Shown: positions 1-11,055, counted from the stretch's first letter. The stretch is 64,000 bases of DNA from Crossaster papposus (GCA_037893245.1 JBAIAA010000025.1:186001-250000); one strand, 5' to 3'. The notes: generated by a model not told the origin, from the sequence alone. A program made the numbers and translations.

Positions 1-2
1 GG

Positions 3-386
3 AAGAGAAGGAAATCCAACCAGGAGTTGCTGACTATAGACCCGTTGGTCAAACCGCCCGAGGAGACGGCGGCTCTGGTGGACAAAGTGGCCGCCTGGAT
101 GGACAAGTGGTTCCACTTCGGAAACAACCACAACAAGAAGCAGAACGGAATCTTCTCTGCGGAAGAGTCAGCCTCAGACCCGCACGAGTTCGAGGAGTTT
201 TCCAAGAGGATGATGGAGTTCTCTGACCCCACTCTACTGAACTTTGACGTTGACATCGAGGCTGAGCTTAAGGATGTGGATGTTTGCAGTGCATTGAACG
301 AAGTTGTAAGCCGGGAACCCGCGCCGAAGGCGAGCGAACCCAACTCGTCAGCTGATGCTGGATTGGGTGGAATTGCCAGTGTCTAA
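3..386 (+). CDS. C-terminal end of an unrecognised protein (5' partial)
   Basis: An open frame enters from the left edge of the window and ends at a TAA at 384-386. About 127 codons are visible and there is no credible start inside the window, so the gene begins upstream. The piece is hydrophilic and acidic. It starts with a basic stretch (KRRKSNQ), continues through a possible amphipathic segment (VDKVAAWMDKWFHF), an Asn/Lys-rich loop and an acidic region (EFEEFSKRMMEF, DVDIEAELKDVDV), and ends in a Pro/Ser/Ala-rich tail. No signal peptide, membrane segment, zinc ligands or catalytic motif can be seen. Codon use is more GC-rich than the surrounding AT-rich DNA, which supports real coding sequence. 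I do not recognise the family. It may be the last exon of a larger cytoplasmic protein, because what follows looks like an AT-rich 3' UTR. Confidence 0.65.
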   Translation, partial: KRRKSNQELLTIDPLVKPPEETAALVDKVAAWMDKWFHFGNNHNKKQNGIFSAEESASDPHEFEEFSKRMMEFSDPTLLNFDVDIEAELKDVDVCSALNEVVSREPAPKASEPNSSADAGLGGIASV

Positions 387-2005
387 AACAAAAGGCAATA
401 TATAATTTGTGTAGTTTTGAAATGGGGAATCAAATTGCTAACTGGTTAAATCTGATCGTGGTGCCATAATTTCAAACAAGTTACCAGAAGTGCTTAGTCT
501 TTTTTTATACATCACACATCACACAATCGGGGAAAAGGTGTTGACAGAAATTTAGGATTTTGTTAGTACATTGTATTTGCAAACATAAGCTTGTTGGCGC
601 TCTGCACTGATTTCACCATACTTATACAAGATCGATCATGAGTGAATTCGGGCAGCATTTATTTCAAGCACCAGGAACGATAAAGGCCCGCCTTATCCAT
701 CATCAGTATTGATTGTTTATGATTTAATTGGCATAATGATAGATCGATTAGTTGGATTGTTAAATATAAGGGTTCGAATTATTAAAGTTGGTGTGTCCTT
801 GTTGCACCCTGGAAAATAGATTGATACTTTCTAGCATTGTATTTGTTATGAGCTTTTCAATGAGACAATATTCTGCAGTAAAAGTATCATCGGTTGGTTT
901 TTTACCTCTATATTCCACACTATTGTCTTTTAAAAATAAGTTTAAAAATACTGTTATTGTTAGCAACTTTTTTGACAGAAATACCTTATCATTAATTGTT
1001 TGAGGCATTTAATAAAAAAATGCCTGTGTTTCATTAGTATAGTACTATGTCAAAACTTGTTTTGTATACTGTATTTTAGGTAAACGGGGAAACTCGTAAA
1101 TAATACGATAATCTTGACTATATTTATTAAGAGCCGCATATTATATTGGACTCGGTGTCTACATCGAGAGCTCCGGATCAAAGGAAAATGTACCTAAAAT
1201 TCATACGATCTTACGGCGCGAACACGATTTGAGTAATCGAAACTTTGTACAAAAATAAAGGTGCGTTGAACCGTGTGCGATAAAAAAGAAGTTTGATATA
1301 TCGATTTTTGATAGTTGTTAATGAAAAGCTGTTTGCATGTCTGAAATCTGCTCATTATGTACTCATTCATGCGAGGTAAATATACATTTCTCAAATATAT
1401 ACCATGGTATTAAAGGTAATATACAACATTTACAATCACCAAAAAAAAGAAAACTACTGAATTATTAATGAAATATCCTACTTTAATTATTCTGTGAAAA
1501 GTATTCTGTGAAAACATGGCACAATTTTTTTTTTAAAATAAATTAATAAAATAAAACAGCTTGTCTAGTTCCTAACTTGATAATTCCCCGACGTCTACAA
1601 ATTGCTTTATTTCGTGAGTAGTGAGGTCAGGGAACCAAATTACAACAAAAGCATTTATCTTCTTAGTTTTCCCAGCATCTATATTATGAACACAAAACTT
1701 TAAACAGGTCATTGCAACAATAATTTGCTACAAAATACTAATTTTTAAAATGACAGTAAAACAAATTTATCAAGTTATGAACCTATTTGGTGTTTTTGGT
1801 AATAGACCGTTTGCATTGCCACCATCTTAGAGATACGTGTGCTTTTGTTTAACCAAAATACACATCAATGAGTAGGCCTCGTAAGCATTCATTGTTGATG
1901 AATGAACATAGGAAAACGTAGTCCAAGATGGCTACAAAATGGCTACAGCGTGTATATGTAAATTTAACAGCGAACAAGAGTTGGGCCGCGTCCGAGTCTA
2001 TGGTA
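387..2005. other. 3' UTR and intergenic DNA, no gene seen
   Basis: AT-rich sequence without coding signature. The short open frames here overlap on opposite strands and show no family motif. The first ~630 bases are probably the 3' UTR of the left-edge gene. Confidence 0.5.
1011..1016 (+). promoter_or_regulatory. Candidate polyadenylation signal for the left-edge gene
   Basis: AATAAA lies about 625 bases after the stop codon at 384-386 and is followed by a T/G-rich stretch (TGCCTGTGTTTCATT), the usual layout for a cleavage site. Other AATAAA hexamers occur further on (for example 2719-2724), so the choice is tentative. Confidence 0.35.
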
Positions 2006-2392
2006 TTAAAGGTAGGATACATTATTATTGGTAATTGCTTGAATTATCATAAATGGGTGGATTTGGGGGTTGTATTTTATAGTAAATATCGTTTAACGGA
2101 CCTGTCTGAAGTTTTACAATCATGGATGCTGAGAAAGCAAGAAAATGGCATTCGTTTTTAACCGGCGTCGGGCAGTTATTCTTATGTTGTGATTGTTTTT
2201 ACGCGATCGCCGTTCGGCGATCGCGAATTGTTAAAAATAAAATTCAATTTTTCGGAACAATTACAAGATATCTAGCGCAATAATTTTGCTGGATGCCTAG
2301 AATTCTTATTTACTGTTAGATAAGTAAGATACTTCTTAATAATTTGGTAGTAAACTTTCTCGATATCTGCAAATGGTGTATCCTACCTTTAA
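2006..2392. mobile_element. TTAA-flanked non-autonomous DNA transposon, copy A (387 bp)
   Basis: The element starts TTAA-AGGTAGGATAC and ends GTATCCTACCT-TTAA, so about 11-16 bp terminal inverted repeats are bounded by TTAA, the target duplication of piggyBac and Kolobok elements. The interior holds a perfect hairpin at 2202-2225 (CGCGATCGCCG and its reverse complement around a TT). Related copies lie at 20617-20692, 21354-21710, 27602-27815, 33378-33767 and 59434-59702. No transposase is encoded. This is the best complete copy for family comparison, together with 33378-33767. Confidence 0.85.
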
Positions 2393-3256
2393 GCGGCTGC
2401 AATCATTTTCCTTAGGCTGATGTGAAATTTCAAGTAATTCCGACACGGCTTTGTTGAATGTTCAGTTTGAGGTATATCCGTCGGAATTAGATTGGTGCAT
2501 ATTGAAAACGGACAAAATGTACGGCATACTTGTACTTGTGTATAAAGATGTATATAATTATGACATGACATGATTTGTTTGTTGTATAATTTATACCATC
2601 GTTCAATTTGTGAAAGACAAGTACATTTATCTTGTTATTTAGTTTATGCGTCATTGATCACGTATTACATGTATGTACACACGTACAGCTTTAGTGGAAG
2701 TTGTAGATTCATTATTTGAAATAAAGCCTTGATAATTATACATGTATATCAATTGAAATTAATTTGATTTGACAGATATTCTTATTTAGCAAGACAAGAA
2801 ATGTGTTCAGTTGTATTTCTATTTGTGGATTCACCGTCCAAAATACATGTAAAAGAACTATAATTTTTAGCCACCTTAAAAGTCAGTCGCGTTGGGATTT
2901 CTTACTAATCCCACTTTTTGTTGCTTCTGTTAGTTTTCAAGTTCCACATTAAAACAAGGGCGCCCCCATAATCTCACAGAACAGACGCCATTTATTGCTA
3001 CACCTGTTATTCCATCTGCAAGAGGGCGCTATTGCCAATTCTGATGACTTCCGACTTTGAAATAAAATAAATCCGCATAGAATCACTGATATACATGACT
3101 TGTATAAACTTCTGAATTTAGCGCTCGTCATTCCGAGCTTTACACAAAAGTCGAGCTATGCACTGGCTCCCCAATCTCAATTTACATGTGTGGAGAGAAC
3201 TAGTCCCAACCACTCCTATTGTACCAAATTATTCAAAGACTAAAATCATTTAAAAG
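2393..3256. other. Intergenic DNA, no gene seen
   Basis: AT-rich sequence with no coding signature or recognisable repeat. AATAAA is present at 2719-2724, but no transcript can be assigned to it. Confidence 0.4.
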
Positions 3257-3908
3257 TACATGTGTGACCCGCTCTACATAAATGAGTCTGATGTAGCAAA
3301 AAAAAATTTCGGAGTTATTTATAGGGCTTGAAAGAGCATCTGATAAGCTTCAATTTGATGTATGTCGGAGCGCTATAGAGTACTGCATTAATTTTTTATG
3401 ATTTTTTGAAATAATATATTTTTCAAGTGTGAAACAGCCACTTTTAAGAGAAAATTAACGTATCCCAACGATCAAAATAACTGAACTTGAAACAAAACAG
3501 TCAACAAAATCCTGTATTAAAACATAGACTGGAACAAATATCCAGAAATGTGCCTGGAAAAAGTCCTGTAGGCATTTTTGAGGAAAAGCGGCCAAACAAC
3601 ATTTTCTAGAGTGGTTTTTCGTGCAGATTACGAATATTTTGTTTGGACATTTCAATTTTGCCTAATTAGGTCAGAAATCGAGGTCAAAGTTCAATAACTG
3701 GTCAATTACCATATTTGACCAAAAATGTACATAATCACATGGCCTAATGGAATAATGAAAGGTTCCTTTAAAAATACTTACCATTAGGGGTGTGGTAAGC
3801 ATTGTATTTGACAATAAAAATAGAAAATGTGAAGCATATTTATCATAAAATACCTCATATCTCCTTTAATACTGAACATTCCAAAAAATCATCACAAGTT
3901 CACTGATA
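3257..3908 (+). repeat. Left arm of a long inverted repeat around the Penelope-like element
   Basis: The arm opens with ACATGTGTGACCCGCTCTAC and returns in reverse complement at 7683-8213, whose outer end reads GTAGAGCGGGTCACATGT. The stretch 3560-3906 matches 7683-8030 in reverse complement almost base for base, with only scattered substitutions. The middle part is diverged. A TA dinucleotide sits next to the motif at both outer ends. The arms may be the inverted terminal repeats known from some Penelope-like elements, or long terminal inverted repeats of a DNA element into which the retroelement inserted. Confidence 0.8.
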
Positions 3909-4284
3909 TTATTTTATTTTAGAAATAAGAAAGGCACTATCCCATTCAGTGACACACCCTTTCCCTTGACTTGTTTTTGGCTTAAAATGGATTTTAAGCA
4001 TGTTTTAGTCTTTGCCAGTTATGTCCAAATTAAAAGGTATATTGGGTGGACATAAGAGATTGAGTGACTTCAGTTGGATGGATAATCAAATGGGATTATG
4101 GGTGCGAGCAGAGGATTATGTTTGCAAATCCTCTTGATAGCAATAGCATGCTTTCGTGCCTTGCTGTGGCACTCGTCAGTTGCAAATGGGTGATTCAAAA
4201 AGAATCAAGGATGACTCGCAGAGAGGTTGTGGTTGGGATTGGGTATATTCCAATTATGTAAGTTTGGTTTGAGCCATATGTTTG
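3909..4284. other. Spacer between the left arm and the Penelope-like coding region
   Basis: This stretch lies downstream of the element's reading frame on the minus strand, where a GIY-YIG endonuclease domain would be expected. I read it in the minus frames and found no GIY-YIG signature or cysteine cluster. Confidence 0.4.
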
Positions 4285-6325
4285 TTAGTCGGTTTCAGAT
4301 TGTTCCTCCAGTAAGGAGAGCAATATGTTGAGGGTTTCGTCTGGTTCAGTTGGTTGTTCGAAAAAGCCAGAGTCTGTTGGGAGTGGTTCGAGCTTTTGTA
4401 TTCGCTGTGATAGTTTAGCTCTTATTAGTTTCTCCCGAATGTTTTGGGCTTTTTTTGAAGGCAATAAATGGAGGTTTCGGAAAAAGTTCCGAGAGTATTT
4501 GATTGCCTTCGATTAAATTCCAGTTTCGGTTTATTGCTCGATGTATATCACCGTGATTTATGGCTGGGTTGTAGTTGGTTGTGAAGACAAGTGGAGTTTG
4601 TTTTGTTTTTTCTCCATCCTTTGTGTTGTGTATTAGTCTCGATCGGTCGGCATGTGAAACTTTGGTTGTCGCTGTTTTGATTTCATTGGAATTGTAACCT
4701 CTTGTGGTTAGTTTCTCTGAGAATATTTTGACTTTGTTGTGGAAATCATCCGTGTTGTTGGTGTTTCTAGCGTAGCGGAGTGTTTCTCCGTATATGAACG
4801 CTTTGAAAGTATGGGGTGGGTGGGATGATGTTTTATGGAGATATTGGAAGGTTTCCGTTGGTTTTGTGTAGACTTTGGTGTCTAGGATTCCTGTTTTATG
4901 GAATCGGTCTCCTTTAAATATGGTTAAGTCAAGGTAGTTGATTGATGATTCAGAGGCTTCGTATGTAAATTTTAGAGTCGGGTGCATCTTGTTTATCTCC
5001 GTGATGAGATTTTGGAATTCGTTTAGAGTTCCGTTGTAGATGACCAATATGTCGTCTCTATAGCGCCACCATGTAAGGAGGTTATCCGCTTTTTGGATTA
5101 TTTTGTTTTCGAAGTCGTGTAGGGTGATGTCACAAATTTCAGGGCTTGCTGTGGAGCCCATTGCACAACCAACTTTCTGGAGAAAGAACTTATTTCCGAA
5201 TTGGAAGCAGTTGCAACCAAGGATGAGTTCCAGAAGTTTGTGGATGTAGATTGAAGGTGGTTTTGTGATTGGATGGTTAAGGTTTGTGTTTTCGAGGGCA
5301 TTGCAAACACATTTGATTGCTTCCGTCTGTCGGATATTGGTGTACATAGAAACGACATCTATACTTGTGATTAGGATATTTTGTGAAAAATGTCTTTCTT
5401 CCAGTTTGCGCAAAATGTCTGCTGTGTCGCGGACATATGTGGGTTGCGCGGTTGCTATGAGAAGAAGGAAGTAGTCTATGTATTCTGAAATTTTTGCTGT
5501 AGGGCTAGTACAACCACTTATAATTGGACGTCCAACAAAAGATTCTCCCGGTGGTGGTGTTTTGTGTATTTTGGGGAGAAAATACATGGTTGGACATTGA
5601 CAGTTTTGTGGAAGTGGGTCAAGGTATTTCAGAGTATCGTTGTCGATGTGTTTGTTGTTTCTTATTTCTCCGAGTGTGTTGTGAACCATTGTAATAGTTT
5701 GTGGGGTAATCATGTCTTGGTCCAGTTGGGTATAGTGATGGGACTCAAGATGGTGGTAACCCACTTGTAGATAATCTGAGTGGTTCATAATGCAAATGCC
5801 TCTGCCTTTGTCATATGGTTTGACTACGATGTCAGGATTGATTTTGAGTTTATTTATGGCGAATAAATCCTGCGTGGTTATGTTTGTTTGCCGTTTCCTT
5901 AGCCTGATGTTGACCAGTTCGAATTTTGTGGCTTCCAAGTATTCTTCTAGTGTTGCACTAGGGGATGATTTAGGTTGCCAGTTAGATGGTGGTTTGAAAG
6001 GATGGTTTTTGGAGCGTTTATTTCGCATTAAGAATGTAATTCTTAGTCTTCGATTGAAGGTATTTATATCACTTACAAGTGTTTTGCGGTTTGGTTTAGC
6101 AGGAGTAGGTATGAAATTTAAACCTTTTCCTAAAGCAATTATTTCGGTTTGCGATAGTGTTGCTTTGGATAGGTTTTTTATGAAGGATTGACTTTATTCT
6201 GCTAGTGAACGCAAATGATTGGAGTTGGCTCGTTTGGTTTTCGATTTGCATTTGTTCGAGAAATGGTTGGATTTTGATTGGCTAAGTGATCTCTTTGTTT
6301 TTTGGTTGAGTTTTCTTCTTGCCAT
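4285..6325 (-). pseudogene. Penelope-like element reverse transcriptase, broken
   Basis: The main uninterrupted frame (6028-4415, 537 codons) is a reverse transcriptase of Penelope type. Counting from the Met at 6028 it shows LPKIHK (151-156), RPIISG (167-172), DVVSMYTN (224-231, catalytic Asp), MGSTASP (290-296), YRDD (323-326, catalytic pair) and NYLDLTIFK (364-372). The same frame continues upstream through ALGKGLNFIPTP, a conserved N-terminal motif of this group, past an in-frame TAA at 6194-6196, to an ATG at 6325 followed by a very basic stretch (MARRKLNQKTKR). At the other end, seven A's (4450-4456 as T on the plus strand) shift the frame. Beyond them the alternative frame gives NIREKLIRAKL, again typical of the family, and ends at TAA 4285-4287. 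No GIY-YIG domain is seen. Two lesions make it a dead copy, unless the homopolymer is a sequencing error or a real shift site. Confidence 0.85.
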
Positions 6326-6493
6326 GGTAGAGATTTATGGTTTGGATATAACAGATAATATAGGATGGGTTATATTCCAGTTTATTTATTATCTTTATTA
6401 TATAGTAAGGGCTAGATTACGGATTTCTCTCTTTTGAGTAGGTGTGGTAGTCCTGAAAAGGACTGTTTGGTTTTGTAGTGGTTAGAGATCGAC

Positions 6494-6943
6494 TTAGGGT
6501 TGTCGTTTTCTCTTGATGCCTTTGTTGGGTTGATAGCTGGGTCTTGTGAAGAAGCTCAGGAGTTTTTGAGCGGTAGAATGGTCTAGACCCTGGAAATCTT
6601 CAGCAAGTTGTTCTTGTGCTGAACGTATGGCGTTGGTGAGCTGGTCCTCGGTGATTGGTAGTTGGTGCTTGTACTCATCCAGCGTGATTCTTGTGAACAG
6701 CAACGACGTTCTTCTCTGGAGTTTGCTTCAGCGATCCTGGAATGAATTCTGAAATTTCAGAGATCGATGTGGGTGTGGTGGCCGTATGTTTACCGTGATA
6801 TAGGATGGTGGTGTGTTAGTCTCGATTGACCGGGAAAGGAGCCGTATTTGGCGGATGATGTGTTCCTTGGCAGTTGTCAAAATGTTGACTTTTTCTGCTA
6901 GGAATTTCACCTGTTTGAATTTTTCCTCGGAGAGTCTGTGCAA
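6494..6943 (-). pseudogene. Upstream ORF of the Penelope-like element, with one in-frame stop
   Basis: Two open pieces, 6943-6728 and 6703-6494, share one frame and are separated only by a TGA at 6728-6730 and a few codons. Together they give about 150 codons with helix-rich, Gln/Lys/Glu-rich composition (EEKFKQVKFLAEKV, EDQLTNAIRSAQEQLAED), suggesting a coiled coil. The second piece ends in a basic tail (KGIKRKRQP). The position, upstream of the reverse transcriptase on the same strand, fits an N-terminal ORF of the element. No Met opens the frame. The first codons (TTG) follow a pyrimidine-rich TTTCCAATTTAG, which could be a splice acceptor. Function unknown. Confidence 0.5.
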
Positions 6944-7340
6944 GACCTAAATTGGAAAGGGAAAACTAAATTGCACAGGAGCCTGCAAATGTTCAGATGG
7001 TGAGAGAGTTTGCATGAACAAGCCTGTCTAAATGCATGTTTAATGCAAGTTTTTCGATTATTCGAAATATAACTTTAAGTGTCAATGTATGCCTACAAAT
7101 TCAGTGTCAGACTTCTGGGCCTACTTATCATTGCATTCACATATTGTCATTTTTGGTTCAATATTATACAACGTAGTAAGTATCAACAAACAATGGATTC
7201 AAACCATTCCTAGCCAAAATATAATGTTGTACATTACAATTTGATGAAACGTAAGCTAATGAAAGCAAGACAGAGATTTTGTCATAACTCTTCAAAACAT
7301 TTAGCCTACTATGTAAGTTGGCATTTTGTTGTCAACTTTA

Positions 7341-7430
7341 TTGGGGGTGGGGAGTGGTAAGGGTGGGGTGGGGGTGGGAGTGGTAAGGGGTGTGGGTGGG
7401 GTGGGGAGTGGTAAGGGGTTAGTGTGGGGA
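7341..7430 (+). repeat. G-rich minisatellite with GGGGTGGGGAGTGGTAAGG-like units
   Basis: About three imperfect units rich in GGGG and GTGGTAAGGG follow each other. Several runs of three or more G's lie close together, so a G-quadruplex is possible on the plus strand. It sits between the Penelope-like coding region and the right inverted arm. Confidence 0.7.
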
Positions 7431-7682
7431 TACGTCTGGAACTTCACAGTCCTGACCAATGAGTCACACTTTAGAATAGGTACCTAGCAGTGTTCAGACA
7501 AATAAACTAGGCACGCATGTTCAATGGTCATTTTGCAAATACATGTAGGTCAAAAGTTGACCTAGTTTTGACCCATTCTGATGCCAACCAAACATCACAT
7601 TTCCATTGGAAATAGTCAGAAAGATATTGGAAACAGTGTCTACTGTTATTCCCAGCAAAGTTAATGGCCACAGAAATGTATC

Positions 7683-8213
7683 AGTGAACTTGTGATGATT
7701 TTGTGGAATGTTCAGTAATAAAGGAGTTATGAGGTATTTTATGATAAATATGCTTTACATTTTCTATTTAATTGTCAAATACAATGCTTACCACACCCAT
7801 AATGGTAAGTATTTTTAAAGTAATCTTTCAATATTCCATTAGGCCATGTGATTATGTACATTTTTGGTCAAATATAGTAAATGACCTAGTTATTGAACTT
7901 TGACCTCGATTTCTGACCTAATTAGGCAAAACTGAGATGTCCAAACAAAATATTCGTTTTCAGCACGAAAAACCACTCTAGAAAAAGTTGTTAGGCCCCT
8001 TTTCCTCAAAAATGCCTACAGGACTTTCTTTTCCTGAAGTATGGCCCAGTCTAACACTTTAAGATTCAAAATTAAGTTTTATTTCGTTTTTTTCTGAAAA
8101 TATGGATACAAACGAAGCAGAATACACAGCAAAAAAAAAAAAAAAAAATTCAATCGCCCTGTACGTGTCAACGGTAATTGCGACATCCGACTCATTTATG
8201 TAGAGCGGGTCAC
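7683..8213 (-). repeat. Right arm of the long inverted repeat around the Penelope-like element
   Basis: This is the reverse complement of 3257-3908 (see that entry). The arm contains a run of about 18 A's near 8131-8149 where the left arm has only a short A run. Its outer end GTAGAGCGGGTCACATGT recurs in diverged form at 12273-12297. Confidence 0.8.
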
Positions 8214-8446
8214 ATGTATACTTATTGTTTTGTAAACAGAAGTTTTATATAAAGTATATTTCGTCGATTAAAACAAACACAAATTAACATTGAAATTTGT
8301 TGTGGGAAAAGTACCCATTTCAATTACATGCATCTCTTTATAGATCTATTGTTATTGAAGTAGTAATATGACGGACGATATATCTCCAATTCATTATCTC
8401 TAAATACCTCTGAATGTCGTCGCGTAAGTAATAAATGTTAAATCTG

Positions 8447-8699
8447 TTTTATTTTATTTATTTATTTATTTATTTATTTCAACACCCAACAGTGATATAG
8501 CGCCAATTACAGGATGAGAAAAGATAATGTGAAGGAGTTACAGTTTTAGAGGTGGGAGGTAAACCCCAGAAGTATATTCTAGGGAAAACCCACGGAGTCA
8601 AGCAGGGACAGAAAACCAATCCACATTGGCCCAGGCCGGATTCAAACCCGGGTCATAGTAGTGGAAGGCGAGGAAAGAACCGCTACGCCAAACAACCTG
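8447..8699 (-). mobile_element. tRNA-derived SINE, copy 1
   Basis: On the minus strand the element has a pol III A box (TGGCGTAGCGG, 8681-8691) and B box (GGTTTGAATCC, 8638-8648), then a body containing GTGGGTTTTCCCTAG and CACCTCTAAAACTGTA. It ends in a TAAA-type tail, seen as TTTA repeats at about 8451-8479 on the plus strand. The head and body match a second copy at 51741-52021, although the 3' tails differ. Confidence 0.8.
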
Positions 8700-8700
8700 A

Positions 8701-8853
8701 ATCTTTCGAGTACGTCATCACCAAGTTTAAGTGCATTACTAGTTTTGCTGCAACAACTTCACTTCAAATCGGCTCGCCATAGACAAATCTTTTGAGTACG
8801 TCATCACCAAGTTTCGGTGCATTACTAGTTTTGTTGCAACAACTTCACTTCTG
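8701..8853 (+). repeat. Two-copy tandem duplication, period 86 bp
   Basis: The block GAGTACGTCATCACCAAGTT, followed by GTGCATTACTAGTTTTG and CAACAACTTCACTTC, starts at 8708 and again at 8794 with few differences. It directly abuts the SINE. Confidence 0.8.
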
Positions 8854-10276
8854 ATAGCCATCAAGGTGCAGACCTCTAAATCGGTCGAAAATTGCCTACG
8901 CGAGTCAAATCACGATTTGCGTGCCCTCGGATTATCTGCTATTAAAACCAGTTTGCACCTGAGGACGTGTATACACGCAAGGTTTTCCCCAGATTTAAAA
9001 CAGATGACGCACAAACACGTCACGAGCAAGGCCGGGCTAGCATTGCCGGAAATGCGTGGGTGGGCTTCCCGGTACCATCGGCCTGAACCCGCCTCGGCCT
9101 GCGTCTAGGCTCGGGGATGTTAAAAATAATCCCGGCGCGAACTGGTTAAAGCATTTTGAGAGCCACGAACTTAGGAGTTTGTAAAAAAGGAGGACGAAAG
9201 CCGTGCACAGGGCTGCCAGTTTGCGTTAGTGTGGAATTCGGATAAAATTCGGCCTTCAAAGTGTTCTGTTGTACAATGTAGCGAAAGCGTCAATTTTCAA
9301 GATGGCAAGGGCCACAGGACTACTATGCGGGGTGATCATCTTTAGATGGAAAATTTCCCCTAAAAAGTAATCGAATAGCCTTTAGGGATTCATTGCATCA
9401 AATACGCTCTCGTAGGAAACAACACAAAATCGGACAAAAACAGCGCCGCCTAGCGACGCTCAGGAGTAGAGTGGCAATGTATTTGTCACTGGAAAATCTA
9501 ATACAACCTGAAAGATGACGAAATAAGTTTTAATTTAATTAAATTGCCTTAAACGTATTTATCGTTGGGGTCTATGGAAGCCAATTTAGTGGTGTGAAAT
9601 CATCAGTGTATGGAATCGGCAGCGCTGTTCCATTTGTAAGAGGCCGTCAATACCTTTCGCTAAGTTAAGACGGTTCGAACAAACATAAATTGTGTACGGG
9701 TTGACCCACAAACAAAGTCCCTTTGGAAAATGAGGCAACAATTAATGTAATAACAGACGCCGTCTTTCAGACGAATAATTTAACTAAAAAGGTTGATACA
9801 CAAATTTGATATTATAGACAAACACATTAATATGTAGCATGAATAGGGCACATTATATAACAGCTTGGGACGGTGAAATAATTATGGGCAACGGGACGAT
9901 AAATTCTATTTTTTAACGTGATACACGTATTCTCTAATAGTTTCACTGTTTTAAACTTGGTATTCTTTTCACGAGCGTCCTTGTTTTACGGTTTAACACT
10001 AGTATATAGACGCCGGGATAAATACGCCCACTTCGGAAATTCTTGAAAAATACTCAACTCTTTAATTCGTTTAACACATATCAATTTGTTTAACACAATA
10101 TCAAAGCTTAATTCCCCATCTTTCAGTTTCTGTTAGGGATGACTTTACACCCTTCCTTTTTTACAAACCCTCCAGTTCATGACCCACAACATGCTCTAAT
10201 AAAAACAATGGTATCGTGATTTGGCCAGCGTAGGCAAATTTCGGGCCTATTTACTGGTCTGCAACCTATAGAGGTG
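8854..10276. other. Intergenic DNA, no gene seen
   Basis: The first 270 bases are somewhat GC-richer. No open frame with family resemblance and no clear repeat structure was found. Confidence 0.4.
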
Positions 10277-10691
10277 ACCTGTCATCACAAAATGAGCGTA
10301 AAGTTGCACGGAGTGATTTCCCAGTACGGCCTGTCAAAGTCGACATTTGAAGGGGTGGTCGATTTTGAGATTATATGGGGTTTTTTTAAGACTAAATCCC
10401 CAACAATCAATTCCAAATTTTTCAGGACGATCAGATAAAAACAAAAAGTTGTTGAGACAATTTTAACTATGCCTTTCATTGCGCGTTCACACAATTTCTC
10501 GCAAGAAATGCCCGTTTTCTCATAATCTCTGTATTTAGAGTCCAGACTAAAAAATAAAAATAAAAAAATATTGAGTATCAAACCTCCAAGTGTTATATAC
10601 TACTGGAAAGCTCTGTTTCCACAGAATTTAGAAATAACCATATCTCAATTTTTGATTTTGCCGACTTTACGCTCATTTTGTGATGACAGGT
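10277..10691. mobile_element. Inverted-repeat element, 415 bp
   Basis: The left end ACCTGTCATCACAAAATGAG, continuing GCGTAAAGT, is repeated exactly in reverse complement at the right end (10663-10691). This gives terminal inverted repeats of about 29 bp. No target duplication is obvious and no transposase is encoded, so it is a MITE of unassigned superfamily. Confidence 0.8.
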
Positions 10692-10956
10692 GTAAGTTCG
10701 ATCAAAGACTATAGTTGACCATAGTTCTCATAAACGAACACACGCTGGTCGACTACATGACGGTTGGACTAGTCTAGTCGACTATTCGCGATCAACCTAC
10801 CGCGGTTGGTCGTGTTGGTTATCAATACAATGTAGCTAAATTTCCATGACATAGTGCCGCGGGGACCAACTATCAACCAAAACATGGCAGGTGTAAAATT
10901 GTATATTTTTCGACGTTAGTGTTTGATTCTGTCACTTCGGGGGCACCTGCTAGCTT

Positions 10957-11055
10957 ATACCCAGCACGATACGTGGCAGAGGGGTATCCCCCTCTTATCC
11001 CTATACCTTATACACACTCAGCACTATTGTTACCTAACACATCTCCCCTTGAAAC
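10957..11055 (-). repeat. Dispersed GTGCTGGGTATA repeat, copy 1
   Basis: On the minus strand this reads TGTGTTAGGTAACAATAGTG, then a G-rich middle, then CGTGCTGGGTATA. The same order occurs at 14885-15032 and 60540-60656, and fragments occur at 13254-13290 and 16262-16345. It is an unnamed interspersed repeat of about 100-150 bp. Confidence 0.6.

Noticed and set aside
3909..4284. GIY-YIG endonuclease domain for the Penelope-like element
   Set aside because: Searched by eye in the minus-strand frames after the RT; no GIY-YIG signature seen.
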